From assembly GCA_028293725.1 (NCBI GenBank), contig JAQGOE010000134.1, forward strand, positions 1 to 7,103: a stretch of 7,103 nt of DNA. Reading direction: 5' to 3'. The position numbers were made by a program, and so were the translations under genes. The notes beneath the pieces are model-generated. The model did not search any database. It worked only from the letters and a program-made list of their open reading frames with translations, and had not been told where the DNA came from. The stretch comes from Gammaproteobacteria bacterium. Lineage in GTDB: Bacteria > Pseudomonadota > Gammaproteobacteria > Steroidobacterales > Steroidobacteraceae. Positions 1 to 5,644 of the stretch are shown here, piece by piece; position 1 is the stretch's first letter; the number at the start of each line of letters is the position of its first letter.

Positions 1-1
1 C

Positions 2-64
2 TGGCGTGCCGAGATGACGGAGCGCCTGCGCCAGGCGCTCGCGGCGATGCCGCAACGCACGTGA
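2..64 (+). CDS. C-terminal tail of an unidentified protein (5' end outside window)
   Basis: One frame is open from the left edge to a TGA at 62-64. It encodes about 20 residues that look like an amphipathic helix rich in Arg, Glu, Leu and Ala (RAEMTERLRQALAAMPQRT), with mostly G or C in third codon positions, as in the real genes nearby. That suggests the end of a gene entering from the left. No motif identifies the family. A second frame is also open from the left edge to a TGA at about 85-87 but gives a less protein-like product. The gap to the next gene is 62 bases, so the two could be co-transcribed or separate. Confidence 0.35.
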   Translation, partial: WRAEMTERLRQALAAMPQRT

Positions 65-126
65 TGTTCGATCCAATTCGGTGAGCCGCGACGATTTCCG
101 CGATATTCCATCAAGAGGGGCATCCA

Positions 127-714
127 ATGCGTATGAAGAATGAGCATGTTGTGGGTTACGTTCGGGGATGGGCAGTTGCGAGCCTGGTTGTGCTTGGCGC
201 GGGTGCCGCGGCGCGCGCCACCGCTACCGACCCGGCATACACCCCGACGATGAAGGACATGATGTCGATCCAGACCGCGCTGGAGCACTACCATCAAGGG
301 CTCGACAAGCACGACAACCACCTGATGGCGAGTGCGTTCAGCGAAGACGGCACTCTCATTCTCGAAGCCCCGGATCACCAGGTGAAGATCAACGGTCGCG
401 ATCAGATCGCCTCCAAGGGACTCATGCCGCCGGGGGCACCGCCTGTGCCCGCGACCGGCGCTCAGGCTCCCGCCAGTGGCGGTCCCCAGGGCGCGACGGC
501 TCCCCCGGCGGACATCTGGCACTACTCCGCTAATGACTACTACGAGTTCGAGAGTCCAACACGAGTCCGGCACTCCGCCTATTGGCTCGATGTCATCCCC
601 GGAACGGGCCGGGAAGCCACGGTCGGCACCCCCGGGCGCTACGAAGATATTCTCGTCAAGCGCAACGCAGAGTGGCTGTTCCTCGAACGCAAGATCATTG
701 TCGGCAGGAAGTAG
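127..714 (+). CDS. Secreted SnoaL/NTF2-like protein with Pro/Gly/Ala-rich insert
   Basis: A 195-residue exported protein of the SnoaL-like (NTF2 fold, cone-shaped alpha+beta barrel) type. Residues 1-34 form a signal peptide: basic start, hydrophobic stretch VASLVVLGAGAAA, Ala-rich cleavage zone. The mature part opens with YTPTMKD and a long helix leading to GLDKHD (59-63) and SAFSEDGTLI (69-78), the usual entry into a SnoaL-like domain. Strands follow with FESPTRVRHSAYW (141-153) and GRYEDILVKRNAEW (170-183). Residues 100-128 are a Pro/Gly/Ala-rich segment not expected in the compact fold. The start is set by AAGAGGGG at 113-120, six bases before ATG 127; ATG 133 is possible. Family members act as cyclases, isomerases, dehydratases or simple ligand binders, so the reaction is unknown. 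It is a clear paralogue of the gene at 5645-6295, sharing the KHD, SAFxEDG, FESxTR and YEDILxKR blocks. Confidence 0.85.
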   Translation: MRMKNEHVVGYVRGWAVASLVVLGAGAAARATATDPAYTPTMKDMMSIQTALEHYHQGLDKHDNHLMASAFSEDGTLILEAPDHQVKINGRDQIASKGLMPPGAPPVPATGAQAPASGGPQGATAPPADIWHYSANDYYEFESPTRVRHSAYWLDVIPGTGREATVGTPGRYEDILVKRNAEWLFLERKIIVGRK

Positions 715-729
715 GCGCGACGCTCGCGC
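715..729 (+). terminator. GC stem-loop directly after the first SnoaL-like gene
   Basis: GCGCGA (715-720) and TCGCGC (724-729) form a perfect 6-bp stem with a 3-base loop, starting on the base after the TAG stop. No T-run follows (next bases are GGCAAGGG), so it is not a standard Rho-independent terminator. It could protect the 3' end of the message or pause polymerase. The gene downstream has its own AT-rich upstream region, which fits a transcript boundary here. Confidence 0.4.
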
Positions 730-754
730 GGCAAGGGCAGGGCGTGGCGCGGGG

Positions 755-774
755 ATTTGCAAAGAAACGCAAAT
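755..774. repeat. Inverted repeat ATTTGC-N8-GCAAAT upstream of the YceI gene
   Basis: ATTTGC at 755-760 and GCAAAT at 769-774 are perfect 6-bp inverted arms separated by 8 bases. Arm length and centre-to-centre distance (about 14 bases) suit a dimeric regulator. It lies 77-96 bases before the YceI start and just upstream of a possible -10 element, a reasonable operator position. No regulator gene is visible in the window to match it. Confidence 0.4.
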
Positions 775-802
775 TCACTCTGGGTTTGGGCCGCTCATGA
801 TC

Positions 803-808
803 TACAAT
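803..808 (+). promoter_or_regulatory. Possible -10 element (TACAAT) for the YceI gene
   Basis: TACAAT matches five of six positions of the sigma-70 -10 consensus. It sits in the only clearly AT-rich stretch of this region (about 801-835). No good -35 hexamer lies at 16-18 bases, so the promoter may need an activator or another sigma factor. The 5'-UTR would be roughly 35 bases. Confidence 0.3.
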
Positions 809-818
809 TTAAACTAAA

Positions 819-829
819 CGATATTATCG
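819..829. repeat. Short palindrome CGATA-T-TATCG before the YceI ribosome site
   Basis: An 11-base palindrome with 5-bp arms around one central base, overlapping the adjacent ATCGAT palindrome (826-831). It lies between the possible -10 and the Shine-Dalgarno site, where a bound repressor would block transcription. AT-rich palindromes of this size can also occur by chance, so an operator role is only suggested. Confidence 0.3.
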
Positions 830-850
830 ATTATTGTGAGGAGTGGACAG

Positions 851-1474
851 ATGATGCGATGCAGAGCAGCCATTGGAGCGTTGGCGGTTTGCGGGTTCGC
901 GACCCAGGTGCTCGCCGCCCCTGAGGTGTACACGGTCGAGCCTGCTCACACGTACCCGGGCTTTCAGGCGCTTCACCACGGTATTTCGTACTGGCTTGGG
1001 AAATTCAACAAGACCAGCGGCAAGATCTGGCTGGATCGCGAGGGGGGCACCGGCAGGATGGAGATCACCGTCGACACGAGCTCGATCAACTTCGGCTTTC
1101 CAATGCTCGACAAGATCATGCTCGGCGAGGACTACTTCGATGTGGCCCAGTATCCAACGGCCACCTACAAGTCCGACTCCATCACTTTCGCGAATGGAGT
1201 GCCAACCGCGGTGGACGGGCAGCTCACGTTGCGCGGTGTCACCAAGCCTGTGAAGCTGCAGATCCTCTCATTCAAGTGTGCCCGCAACACCCTGTTCGGG
1301 CGTGACGAATGCGGCGCGGATGTGCGCGGGGATTTCGATCGAACCCAGTTCGGTCTGACGAAGTCGGTGGAGGGCGATCCGACGGTCCGTCTCATCATCC
1401 AGGTTGAGGCGATCAAGGGGGATACGCTGCCGCCGATGCCACCGTTGCCAGGAATGGGAAAGCCCCCGGGCTGA
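851..1474 (+). CDS. YceI-family periplasmic lipid-binding protein
   Basis: A 207-residue member of the YceI family, lipocalin-like beta-barrels that bind polyisoprenoid chains in the periplasm. Residues 1-23 are a signal peptide ending in QVLAA before PEVYTVEPAHTYPGF. Family hallmarks run in order: an N-terminal VEPAHTYPGF strand, TGRMEITVDTSSIN (67-80), DYFDVAQYPTATYKS (95-109), GQLTLRGVTKPVKL (124-137) and RGDFDRTQFGLTKSV (159-173). Cys143 and Cys154 flank a loop and could form a disulfide. The last 16 residues are Pro/Gly-rich (DTLPPMPPLPGMGKPPG), an extra tail after the barrel. An upstream GTG at 836 is in frame, but GAGGAG at 838-843 is an ideal ribosome site seven bases before ATG 851, and the signal peptide begins there. 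YceI genes commonly sit beside b561 genes (E. coli yceI-yceJ), as here, which supports a quinone or isoprenoid link. Confidence 0.93.
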   Translation: MMRCRAAIGALAVCGFATQVLAAPEVYTVEPAHTYPGFQALHHGISYWLGKFNKTSGKIWLDREGGTGRMEITVDTSSINFGFPMLDKIMLGEDYFDVAQYPTATYKSDSITFANGVPTAVDGQLTLRGVTKPVKLQILSFKCARNTLFGRDECGADVRGDFDRTQFGLTKSVEGDPTVRLIIQVEAIKGDTLPPMPPLPGMGKPPG

Positions 1475-1526
1475 GAAATTCAGACACCTATGTTCGAAGG
1501 CCGCCTGCGACGTACGGTAGCCGGCG

Positions 1527-1550
1527 TGCCGGATCACCCACTATCCGGCA
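1527..1550. repeat. 8-bp inverted repeat between the YceI and cytochrome b561 genes
   Basis: TGCCGGAT (1527-1534) and ATCCGGCA (1543-1550) are perfect inverted arms with an 8-base loop. The element is 23 bases before the b561 start. With no T-run after it, it is either a weak hairpin between the two genes or a regulator binding site controlling the b561 unit. A separate GCCGGC palindrome lies just upstream at 1520-1525. Confidence 0.5.
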
Positions 1551-1572
1551 GACCTAAGGCGGGTGAGGTTGA

Positions 1573-2307
1573 ATGACTTTGGCACTGATGCATCAAAACG
1601 AGGTTTCCGGCGCTCCACGCGATCGCTACACGCGAGTCGCGATTGTTCTGCACTGGGCGATCGCCGCGTTCATCGTCTTCAATCTGTGCATCGGCTTTTT
1701 CATGGAAAGTTGGCCGCCGCCGATCCGATTCATGGCTCTGATGCTGCACGTTTCGTCGGGATTGACGGTGCTTGCGCTCACCGTGGCGCGCGTCGTCTGG
1801 AGGCTTCTCAACAACCCACCGCCGTATCCGGCGGGAATGAAGCGGTGGGAAGGCCATACGGCGCACTTCGCCCACTTTCTGCTCTACGCGGCGATGGTGC
1901 TCATGCCACTCACGGGCTGGGCCATCCTTTCAGCGCATTCGCCGCCCGGCTCCCGAGGCGCCGCCGTCGAATTCGCCGTCCGTCCCGGCATGCCGCCGGG
2001 GGTGAAGCCCGGGGCTGCTCCCCCGCGGGCCATGCCCGCGCTGCCGCCAGGGGGGCCACCGCCCTTGAAGATGTGGAACCTGGTTCCGATGCCCATGATT
2101 GCCCCCATCGAGGCTATCGGAGAGGAGCCGGGCGGCGTCGCGCCGCAGCACAGGCTGCACGACGAATTCGTGGAGTGGCACAGCGTGGGTGGCTACCTCC
2201 TGCTCGGTCTGCTCATTCTGCATATCGTCGGCGCGCTCAAGCACCAGTTCATCGACAGGCAGTCCGAGTTCGCGCGGATGGGCATCGGGCGCAGAAGGCA
2301 ATCTTGA
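1573..2307 (+). CDS. Cytochrome b561-type membrane protein with Pro-rich loop insert
   Basis: A 244-residue inner-membrane diheme b-type cytochrome of the bacterial cytochrome b561 (CybB/YodB-like) family, which passes electrons between quinol and a partner. Four membrane segments are visible: about 22-44, 52-76, 98-120 and 204-224. Candidate heme-ligand histidines are His27 (VLHW), His59 (MLHVSSG), His98/His101 (AHFAHFLLY), His203 (EWHS), His217 (ILHIVG) and His224 (LKHQF). The usual family length is near 180. The excess comes mainly from residues 124-165 between the third and fourth helices, a Pro/Gly/Ala-rich stretch (PGMPPGVKPGAAPP and similar) on the loop joining them. GGTGAGG at 1561-1567 serves ATG 1573. 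The next gene starts 25 bases after the stop, so they are probably co-transcribed. The YceI gene upstream is its usual partner. Confidence 0.92.
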   Translation: MTLALMHQNEVSGAPRDRYTRVAIVLHWAIAAFIVFNLCIGFFMESWPPPIRFMALMLHVSSGLTVLALTVARVVWRLLNNPPPYPAGMKRWEGHTAHFAHFLLYAAMVLMPLTGWAILSAHSPPGSRGAAVEFAVRPGMPPGVKPGAAPPRAMPALPPGGPPPLKMWNLVPMPMIAPIEAIGEEPGGVAPQHRLHDEFVEWHSVGGYLLLGLLILHIVGALKHQFIDRQSEFARMGIGRRRQS

Positions 2308-2332
2308 GTCTCCCGCGACGCGCGAGGCCGGA

Positions 2333-3082
2333 ATGCTTACGGGCGGGGTGAGGGCTGTCGTCGTCGTCGTCCTTCTGCTGATGTTGGTCGTCGCGATCGC
2401 GGTCATAGAAAGGCGGGACCGCACCGAGTTCCTACAGGCCGACGCCGATCGCATTCTCGATGATCCACGCCTGGCGCCCAAGACGCTGGCGAGGGGGCGC
2501 GAGGTCTTCCTGGCCCATTGCGCCGGCTGCCACGGCGCCGACTGTCGCGGCAGCACCGCAACGGGCACGCCGGATCTGACGGACGAGGACTTTCTGTACG
2601 GGACTGGACGCGCCAGCGAGATCGAGTCGATCGTCCTCCATGGAATCCGATCGGGGGACGACAAGGGGTGGGACCTGGCCTGGATGCCGGCCTTTGGCCA
2701 ACCAGTTCCCTATGCCCGGGGAAAGCTGCCCACACTTCCGCCCGGAGAGATCGAGCAGCTGACCAGCTACCTCCGGGCGATCAACGGGGCGAGCGGCGAA
2801 GATCCGACGGCCGTTTCGGCCGGAGGGCTCTTGTTCGAAGGACACGGTGGTTGTTGGGATTGCCATGGACGTGACGCGCAAGGGGACGCCGGGATCGGCG
2901 CTCCCAACCTGAGGGACGGCAAGTGGTTGCGCGGGGACGGTAGCCGGCGCGACATCAGCCGCGTCATTCGGGAAGGGCTCCATGGAGTCAGTCCCGCCTT
3001 TCGCGGACGCCTCGATCCCGCGGACGCCAGGGCAGTCGCCGTCTACGTCGCATCGCTTCATGCCCAAAAGGAAAATGAATGA
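2333..3082 (+). CDS. Membrane-anchored diheme cytochrome c (CcoP/FixP-like layout)
   Basis: A 249-residue c-type cytochrome. Residues 5-25 are a strongly hydrophobic Val/Leu-rich anchor, and the rest should lie in the periplasm. Two cytochrome c domains follow: CAGCH at 63-67 and CWDCH at 174-178. The first has a distal methionine candidate in WMPAFG (Met118). The second domain has the CcoP-like run GAPNLRDGKWLRGDG (189-203). At the position where MPA is expected it reads VSPAF (Ser220), so the methionine ligand seems to be missing. The reading frame stays open back to 2099, but that stretch overlaps the b561 gene and encodes Ser/Arg-rich nonsense; ATG 2333 begins directly before the membrane anchor and is preferred. 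It overlaps the next gene by 4 bases. No oxidase subunit I is in the window, so this is not shown to be a cbb3 oxidase subunit; an electron carrier beside b561 is more likely. Confidence 0.9.
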   Translation: MLTGGVRAVVVVVLLLMLVVAIAVIERRDRTEFLQADADRILDDPRLAPKTLARGREVFLAHCAGCHGADCRGSTATGTPDLTDEDFLYGTGRASEIESIVLHGIRSGDDKGWDLAWMPAFGQPVPYARGKLPTLPPGEIEQLTSYLRAINGASGEDPTAVSAGGLLFEGHGGCWDCHGRDAQGDAGIGAPNLRDGKWLRGDGSRRDISRVIREGLHGVSPAFRGRLDPADARAVAVYVASLHAQKENE

Positions 3083-3990
3083 ACTTCCCGGCGGATGAGA
3101 CGAAAGCGGGCCTACGCAAATGGTGGCGGCCAGACGTCCACAACGAGCACCGGTCCCTGACGCTCTGCGCGTTGGGGGCGGTCCTGGGTCTGGCCATCGC
3201 CGGCGTTAGCCTGTTCAACGCCCGCGGCACTCGCGTAGCGAGCGTTCCACCGGAAGACGCCGCCGTGGTGAACCGGAGCCCCATCCTGCTGAGCGACTAC
3301 GCGGCCCTGCTGCACGCGCTCTACAACGTGTCCCCGAGCCAGGCGACGCCCGCCCAGAAGAGCGCGACCCTCAACTCCATGATCCGCGAGGAGCTCTACG
3401 TCCAACGCGGCATCGAGCTCGGCCTGCAGAACGACTTCACTGAAGTCCGGAATTCGCTGGTGAGCGCGGTCGAGGCCCAGCAGGAAATCGACGCCAATGC
3501 GACCGTCCCCACCGAGCAGGAACTCCGTGATTTCTACCAGAACCATATCCAGAACTTTCAGCCCGAGGGGCAGATGACCGTCACCGACTACGTGGCGGCC
3601 GACCTGGGCAGCGCGCAGCGCGCCGTCATGTCCATTCGATCGGGCAAGGATCTGGCCTCGGCCATGGTCGCCGACGGCTTGCAGTCCAGCGGCGCGACGG
3701 ATGACGGCGAAGAGTTCTATTTCGCGGCCGAACAGCACCTCGGATCGACGCTGTTTGCCATCGCCAAACGTCTACGCGATGGCCAGGTGTCCGACCCCGT
3801 CTCGGATGGCGGCCGCGTCCATGTCCTGGCCATGGGCTACAACCGGCAGCCCGCCCCGGAGGTCTACAGCGAGGCGCGGGACCGAGTGGTGACGGACTAC
3901 CGCACCGACATGATCGCGCGCATACGCGCCGGAATGGACCGCTTTCTGCGCGAACGCGCCGAGGTGCGGATCGCCAAGACCCTCCAATGA
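3079..3990 (+). CDS. Membrane-anchored parvulin/SurA-like peptidyl-prolyl isomerase, divergent active site
   Basis: A 303-residue protein with a cytoplasmic start, one membrane segment (about 27-46) and a periplasmic body, the layout of membrane-anchored PpiC/SurA-type folding factors. Residues 60-140 form a SurA-N-like helical region (AAVVNRSPILLSDYAALL, then LNSMIREELYVQRGIELGL). PTEQELRDFYQNH (144-156) is the typical lead-in to a parvulin domain. The parvulin-like region spans about 165-255 and keeps SGKDLASAMV and DGQVSDPVSDGGRVHVLAM, but lacks the GG-DLGW strand. The usual first histidine (in HIL) is replaced by VTDYV, while His248 remains. It may act as a chaperone rather than an isomerase. 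ATG 3079 overlaps the cytochrome c stop (ATGA), indicating translational coupling and a role in maturing that cytochrome or other exported products of the cluster. Confidence 0.75.
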   Translation: MNFPADETKAGLRKWWRPDVHNEHRSLTLCALGAVLGLAIAGVSLFNARGTRVASVPPEDAAVVNRSPILLSDYAALLHALYNVSPSQATPAQKSATLNSMIREELYVQRGIELGLQNDFTEVRNSLVSAVEAQQEIDANATVPTEQELRDFYQNHIQNFQPEGQMTVTDYVAADLGSAQRAVMSIRSGKDLASAMVADGLQSSGATDDGEEFYFAAEQHLGSTLFAIAKRLRDGQVSDPVSDGGRVHVLAMGYNRQPAPEVYSEARDRVVTDYRTDMIARIRAGMDRFLRERAEVRIAKTLQ

Positions 3991-4002
3991 GCCGCCCGCG
4001 TG

Positions 4003-4034
4003 TACCGGAAGGTGTTCGTTCGTTCGTTCCGGTA
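4003..4034 (+). terminator. Stem-loop with GTTC tandem repeats after the cytochrome operon
   Basis: TACCGGAA (4003-4010) and TTCCGGTA (4027-4034) are perfect 8-bp arms around a 16-base loop, starting 13 bases after the stop codon of the parvulin-like gene. The loop and right arm hold four consecutive GTTC units (4014-4029). There is no T-run, so termination would not be of the classic intrinsic type. The position between two probable transcription units fits a terminator or 3'-end stabiliser; a regulator site for the downstream unit is the alternative. Confidence 0.45.
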
Positions 4035-4035
4035 T

Positions 4036-4063
4036 CTGACAGGCTAGACAGATTTACGATATT
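4036..4063 (+). promoter_or_regulatory. Candidate sigma-70 promoter for the second unit
   Basis: CTGACA at 4036-4041 matches the -35 consensus at five of six positions, and GATATT at 4058-4063 matches the -10 at four of six, with a 16-base spacer. TACGAT at 4055-4060 is an overlapping alternative -10 but its spacing is too short for this -35. It lies just after the stem-loop, leaving a leader of about 70 bases before the DUF6152-type gene. No other promoter-like sequence was evident in 3991-4140. Confidence 0.3.
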
Positions 4064-4140
4064 GAGTCGGGGTGTAGCGGCGCCCTGGTATCTATGCGCT
4101 GTTGGTGTCGGGGGTAGTTATGATTTCTTCAAGGTGACCC

Positions 4141-4644
4141 ATGAGTAACAATTCTTCGAGCAAGAAAGCAGGCTGGTTGTTGGTGCTGAGCATTTGCACG
4201 TCGCCGGCGTGGGCGCACCACGGCGGGGGTACTTTTGATGCAACCAAGTGTTTTGCTTTCAAGGGCACCATCAGACAACTGGCATGGGCCAACCCGCATG
4301 CCTGGCTATACGTGCAGGTGCAAAAACCGGGAGGCGCCTCTGAACTGTGGGGGTTCGAATTCGGTACGGTCGGCAGTCTGTCGCGTGCCGGCTTTAGACC
4401 CTCCGATTTTGCCATAGGCACCAAGGTCAGCGTGACGGCGTATGCCAATCGCGATCTGACGAAGCACACTGGATCCGCGAACAGGCTGATTTTGCCCGAT
4501 GGACGTGATGTTACGGGAGCGGGAATAGCGGGAACCGCTCCTGGGGGCGTTCCTCCGGGCGCCGGCGGTCCTCCTCCGGGTGCGGGCGGTCCTCCTCCCG
4601 GTGTGAGTTCGGCTCCTGCCGCGAATTGCCCTGATTACAAATAG
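4141..4644 (+). CDS. DUF6152-type small secreted protein with Gly/Pro-rich tail
   Basis: A 167-residue exported protein resembling the DUF6152 family, whose function is not established. Residues 1-25 are a signal peptide ending SPAWA, so the mature protein would start His26-His27-Gly-Gly. The core follows family style: FKGTIRQLAWANPHAWLYVQV (40-60), a beta-rich region with WGFEFGTVGSLSRAGF (70-85), and GTKVSVTAYANRD (93-105) before GSANRLILPDGR (111-122). Residues 131-160 are a Gly/Pro-rich tail with two 7-residue units GAGGPPP (140-153). It ends with NCPDYK; Cys163 and Cys37 are the only mature cysteines and could pair. AAGGTGA lies just before ATG 4141. The WEGDTLVV protein gene follows after 26 bases, a pairing I recall as common for DUF6152. 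Start and family call are fairly secure; function is unknown. Confidence 0.8.
   Translation: MSNNSSSKKAGWLLVLSICTSPAWAHHGGGTFDATKCFAFKGTIRQLAWANPHAWLYVQVQKPGGASELWGFEFGTVGSLSRAGFRPSDFAIGTKVSVTAYANRDLTKHTGSANRLILPDGRDVTGAGIAGTAPGGVPPGAGGPPPGAGGPPPGVSSAPAANCPDYK
4558..4599 (+). repeat. Two tandem 21-base units encoding GAGGPPP
   Basis: 4558-4578 and 4579-4599 each encode Gly-Ala-Gly-Gly-Pro-Pro-Pro and share the core GGCGGTCCTCCTCC, differing at a few third positions. This is an in-frame, length-variable type of repeat within the tail of the DUF6152-type gene. Replication slippage could change the tail length without breaking the frame. Confidence 0.7.
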
Positions 4645-4670
4645 CACGGCCGAAAACCAGGAAGGCCACC

Positions 4671-5615
4671 ATGTCAATTCGTAGTCGAAGTGTTGTGACC
4701 ATCATGTTGTTGCTGAGCGGGATGGCGTGCTCGGCAGACGAGGCTGGCGGTCACAGCGAAGCGCTGGGTTCAGCGTGGGCCGACGCGGGCAAGATGCCCG
4801 ATGTGTTTAGCGGAATGTGGATGAGCTTTTCCGGCATGGTGGAGGACGATAAAAAGCTGAACGTTCCTTACACCGCAAAGGCGCAGAAGTATGTCTCCGC
4901 TTACAAGCCGAAGCGGGATATTCCCTATGCCCAGGAAGGCTGCATGTCGCCTGGTCTGCCGATCGCAATGCGCACGGGCCCGATCAAGTTCACCTATGCA
5001 CCCGGGTTGCTCAGCATCTACATGCAGGCGGTCGGCCACACTCGGTTCATCAAGATGAACCAACAGCAGGGCAAGACAGCGCCCAAGTACTACGGCAATT
5101 CGGTCGGCCACTGGGAAGGAGATACCCTGGTGGTGGAGACCGAGGATTTCCTGCCTGAGATCACGTTCCAGTACGGTGTTGGCAAGGGTTTGCCTGCGCA
5201 GAAGACCATCGGAACGGGCAATCTACCTTCTCTCGGCGGCGGCGCTGGTCCGGGCGGTCCGGGTCCCGCCGGCGGTCCAGGTGCCGGCGGCGGAGTAGCG
5301 GCTCTATCGAAGGCCATCTGGGGACCGCATGGTGAGGGCATGCGCATGGTCGAGCGGCTGCGCCTGGTCAATCCGGAGACTTTGGAAGTCAACCTCACGA
5401 TTTACGACGACACCGTGTGGACGAAACCCTTTGTGACGGCGACGCGCAACTTCAAGCGCATTCAAAAGGGGGTCAGCGAAATAGGGCCGTTCAGCGGCGA
5501 GCCCGAAGAATGGGTCTGCACCGTATCCATCACCAGCTTCGACCCGGACACCAACACTTACAAGGACAAGGATCCCGAAGAGATGGTGAAGTACTTGGAT
5601 AGTCTGGGTCGGTGA
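4671..5615 (+). CDS. Secreted protein of the GHWEGDTLVVET type, function unknown, with Gly-rich insert
   Basis: A 314-residue exported protein. Residues 1-22 are a signal peptide (RSVVTIMLLLSGMACSA). A lipoprotein is possible at Cys20, but GMAC is a poor lipobox. Signature blocks: WMSFSG near the mature start, GCMSPGLPIAM (90-100), GNSVGHWEGDTLVVETEDF (142-160), then GPHGEGMRMVERLRLVNPETLEVNLTIYDD (218-247), written here as adjoining blocks HGEGMRMVERL and NPETLEVNLTIYDD, and TKPFVTATRNFKR (251-263). I recall this family as uncharacterised secreted proteins often encoded next to DUF6152. Between the WEGDTLVV block and GPHGE, where relatives have a short loop, this protein has about 55 residues, including a Gly/Pro-rich run at 181-209. 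AGGAAGG (4659-4665) is the ribosome site for ATG 4671. Its stop overlaps a GTG of the following frame, so the next gene is probably in the same message. Confidence 0.78.
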   Translation: MSIRSRSVVTIMLLLSGMACSADEAGGHSEALGSAWADAGKMPDVFSGMWMSFSGMVEDDKKLNVPYTAKAQKYVSAYKPKRDIPYAQEGCMSPGLPIAMRTGPIKFTYAPGLLSIYMQAVGHTRFIKMNQQQGKTAPKYYGNSVGHWEGDTLVVETEDFLPEITFQYGVGKGLPAQKTIGTGNLPSLGGGAGPGGPGPAGGPGAGGGVAALSKAIWGPHGEGMRMVERLRLVNPETLEVNLTIYDDTVWTKPFVTATRNFKRIQKGVSEIGPFSGEPEEWVCTVSITSFDPDTNTYKDKDPEEMVKYLDSLGR

Positions 5616-5644
5616 TTTCTAATCCACCTGCGAGGTCATTTCCC

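Noticed and set aside
836..850. GTG 836 as start of the YceI gene
   Set aside because: It would place the Shine-Dalgarno sequence inside the coding region; ATG 851 has ideal spacing to GAGGAG and starts the signal peptide.
2099..2332. N-terminal extension of the cytochrome c frame
   Set aside because: It lies mostly inside the b561 gene and encodes a Ser/Arg-rich stretch; ATG 2333 directly precedes the membrane anchor.
1563..2351. Open frame of 262 codons on the + strand overlapping the b561 gene
   Set aside because: Product is Arg/Ala/His-rich with no membrane segments or motifs, whereas the overlapping frame is a clear b561 protein. It is a GC-driven shadow frame.
1930..2664. 244-codon - strand open frame across the b561/cytochrome c junction
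   Set aside because: Low-complexity Ser/Arg/Pro-rich product antisense to two recognised genes; no ribosome site or family motif.
2432..3067. 211-codon - strand frame antisense to cytochrome c
   Set aside because: Covers the heme-binding coding region on the other strand and has no recognisable motif; long antisense frames are expected at this GC content.
2333..3082. Assignment of the diheme cytochrome as subunit of a cbb3 oxidase
   Set aside because: The heme layout and GAPNL run resemble CcoP, but no CcoN or CcoO genes are in the window and one methionine ligand is missing.
3112..3738. 208-codon - strand frame antisense to the parvulin-like gene
   Set aside because: Composition reflects the reverse of a GC-rich gene (VLARGH, Leu/Val/Asp mix), with no motif; the + strand frame has the SurA-like features and the operon overlap.
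4558..4599. CRISPR-like or mobile-element repeat
   Set aside because: The two 21-base units are in frame within a coding sequence and are adjacent with no spacers; they encode a protein repeat.
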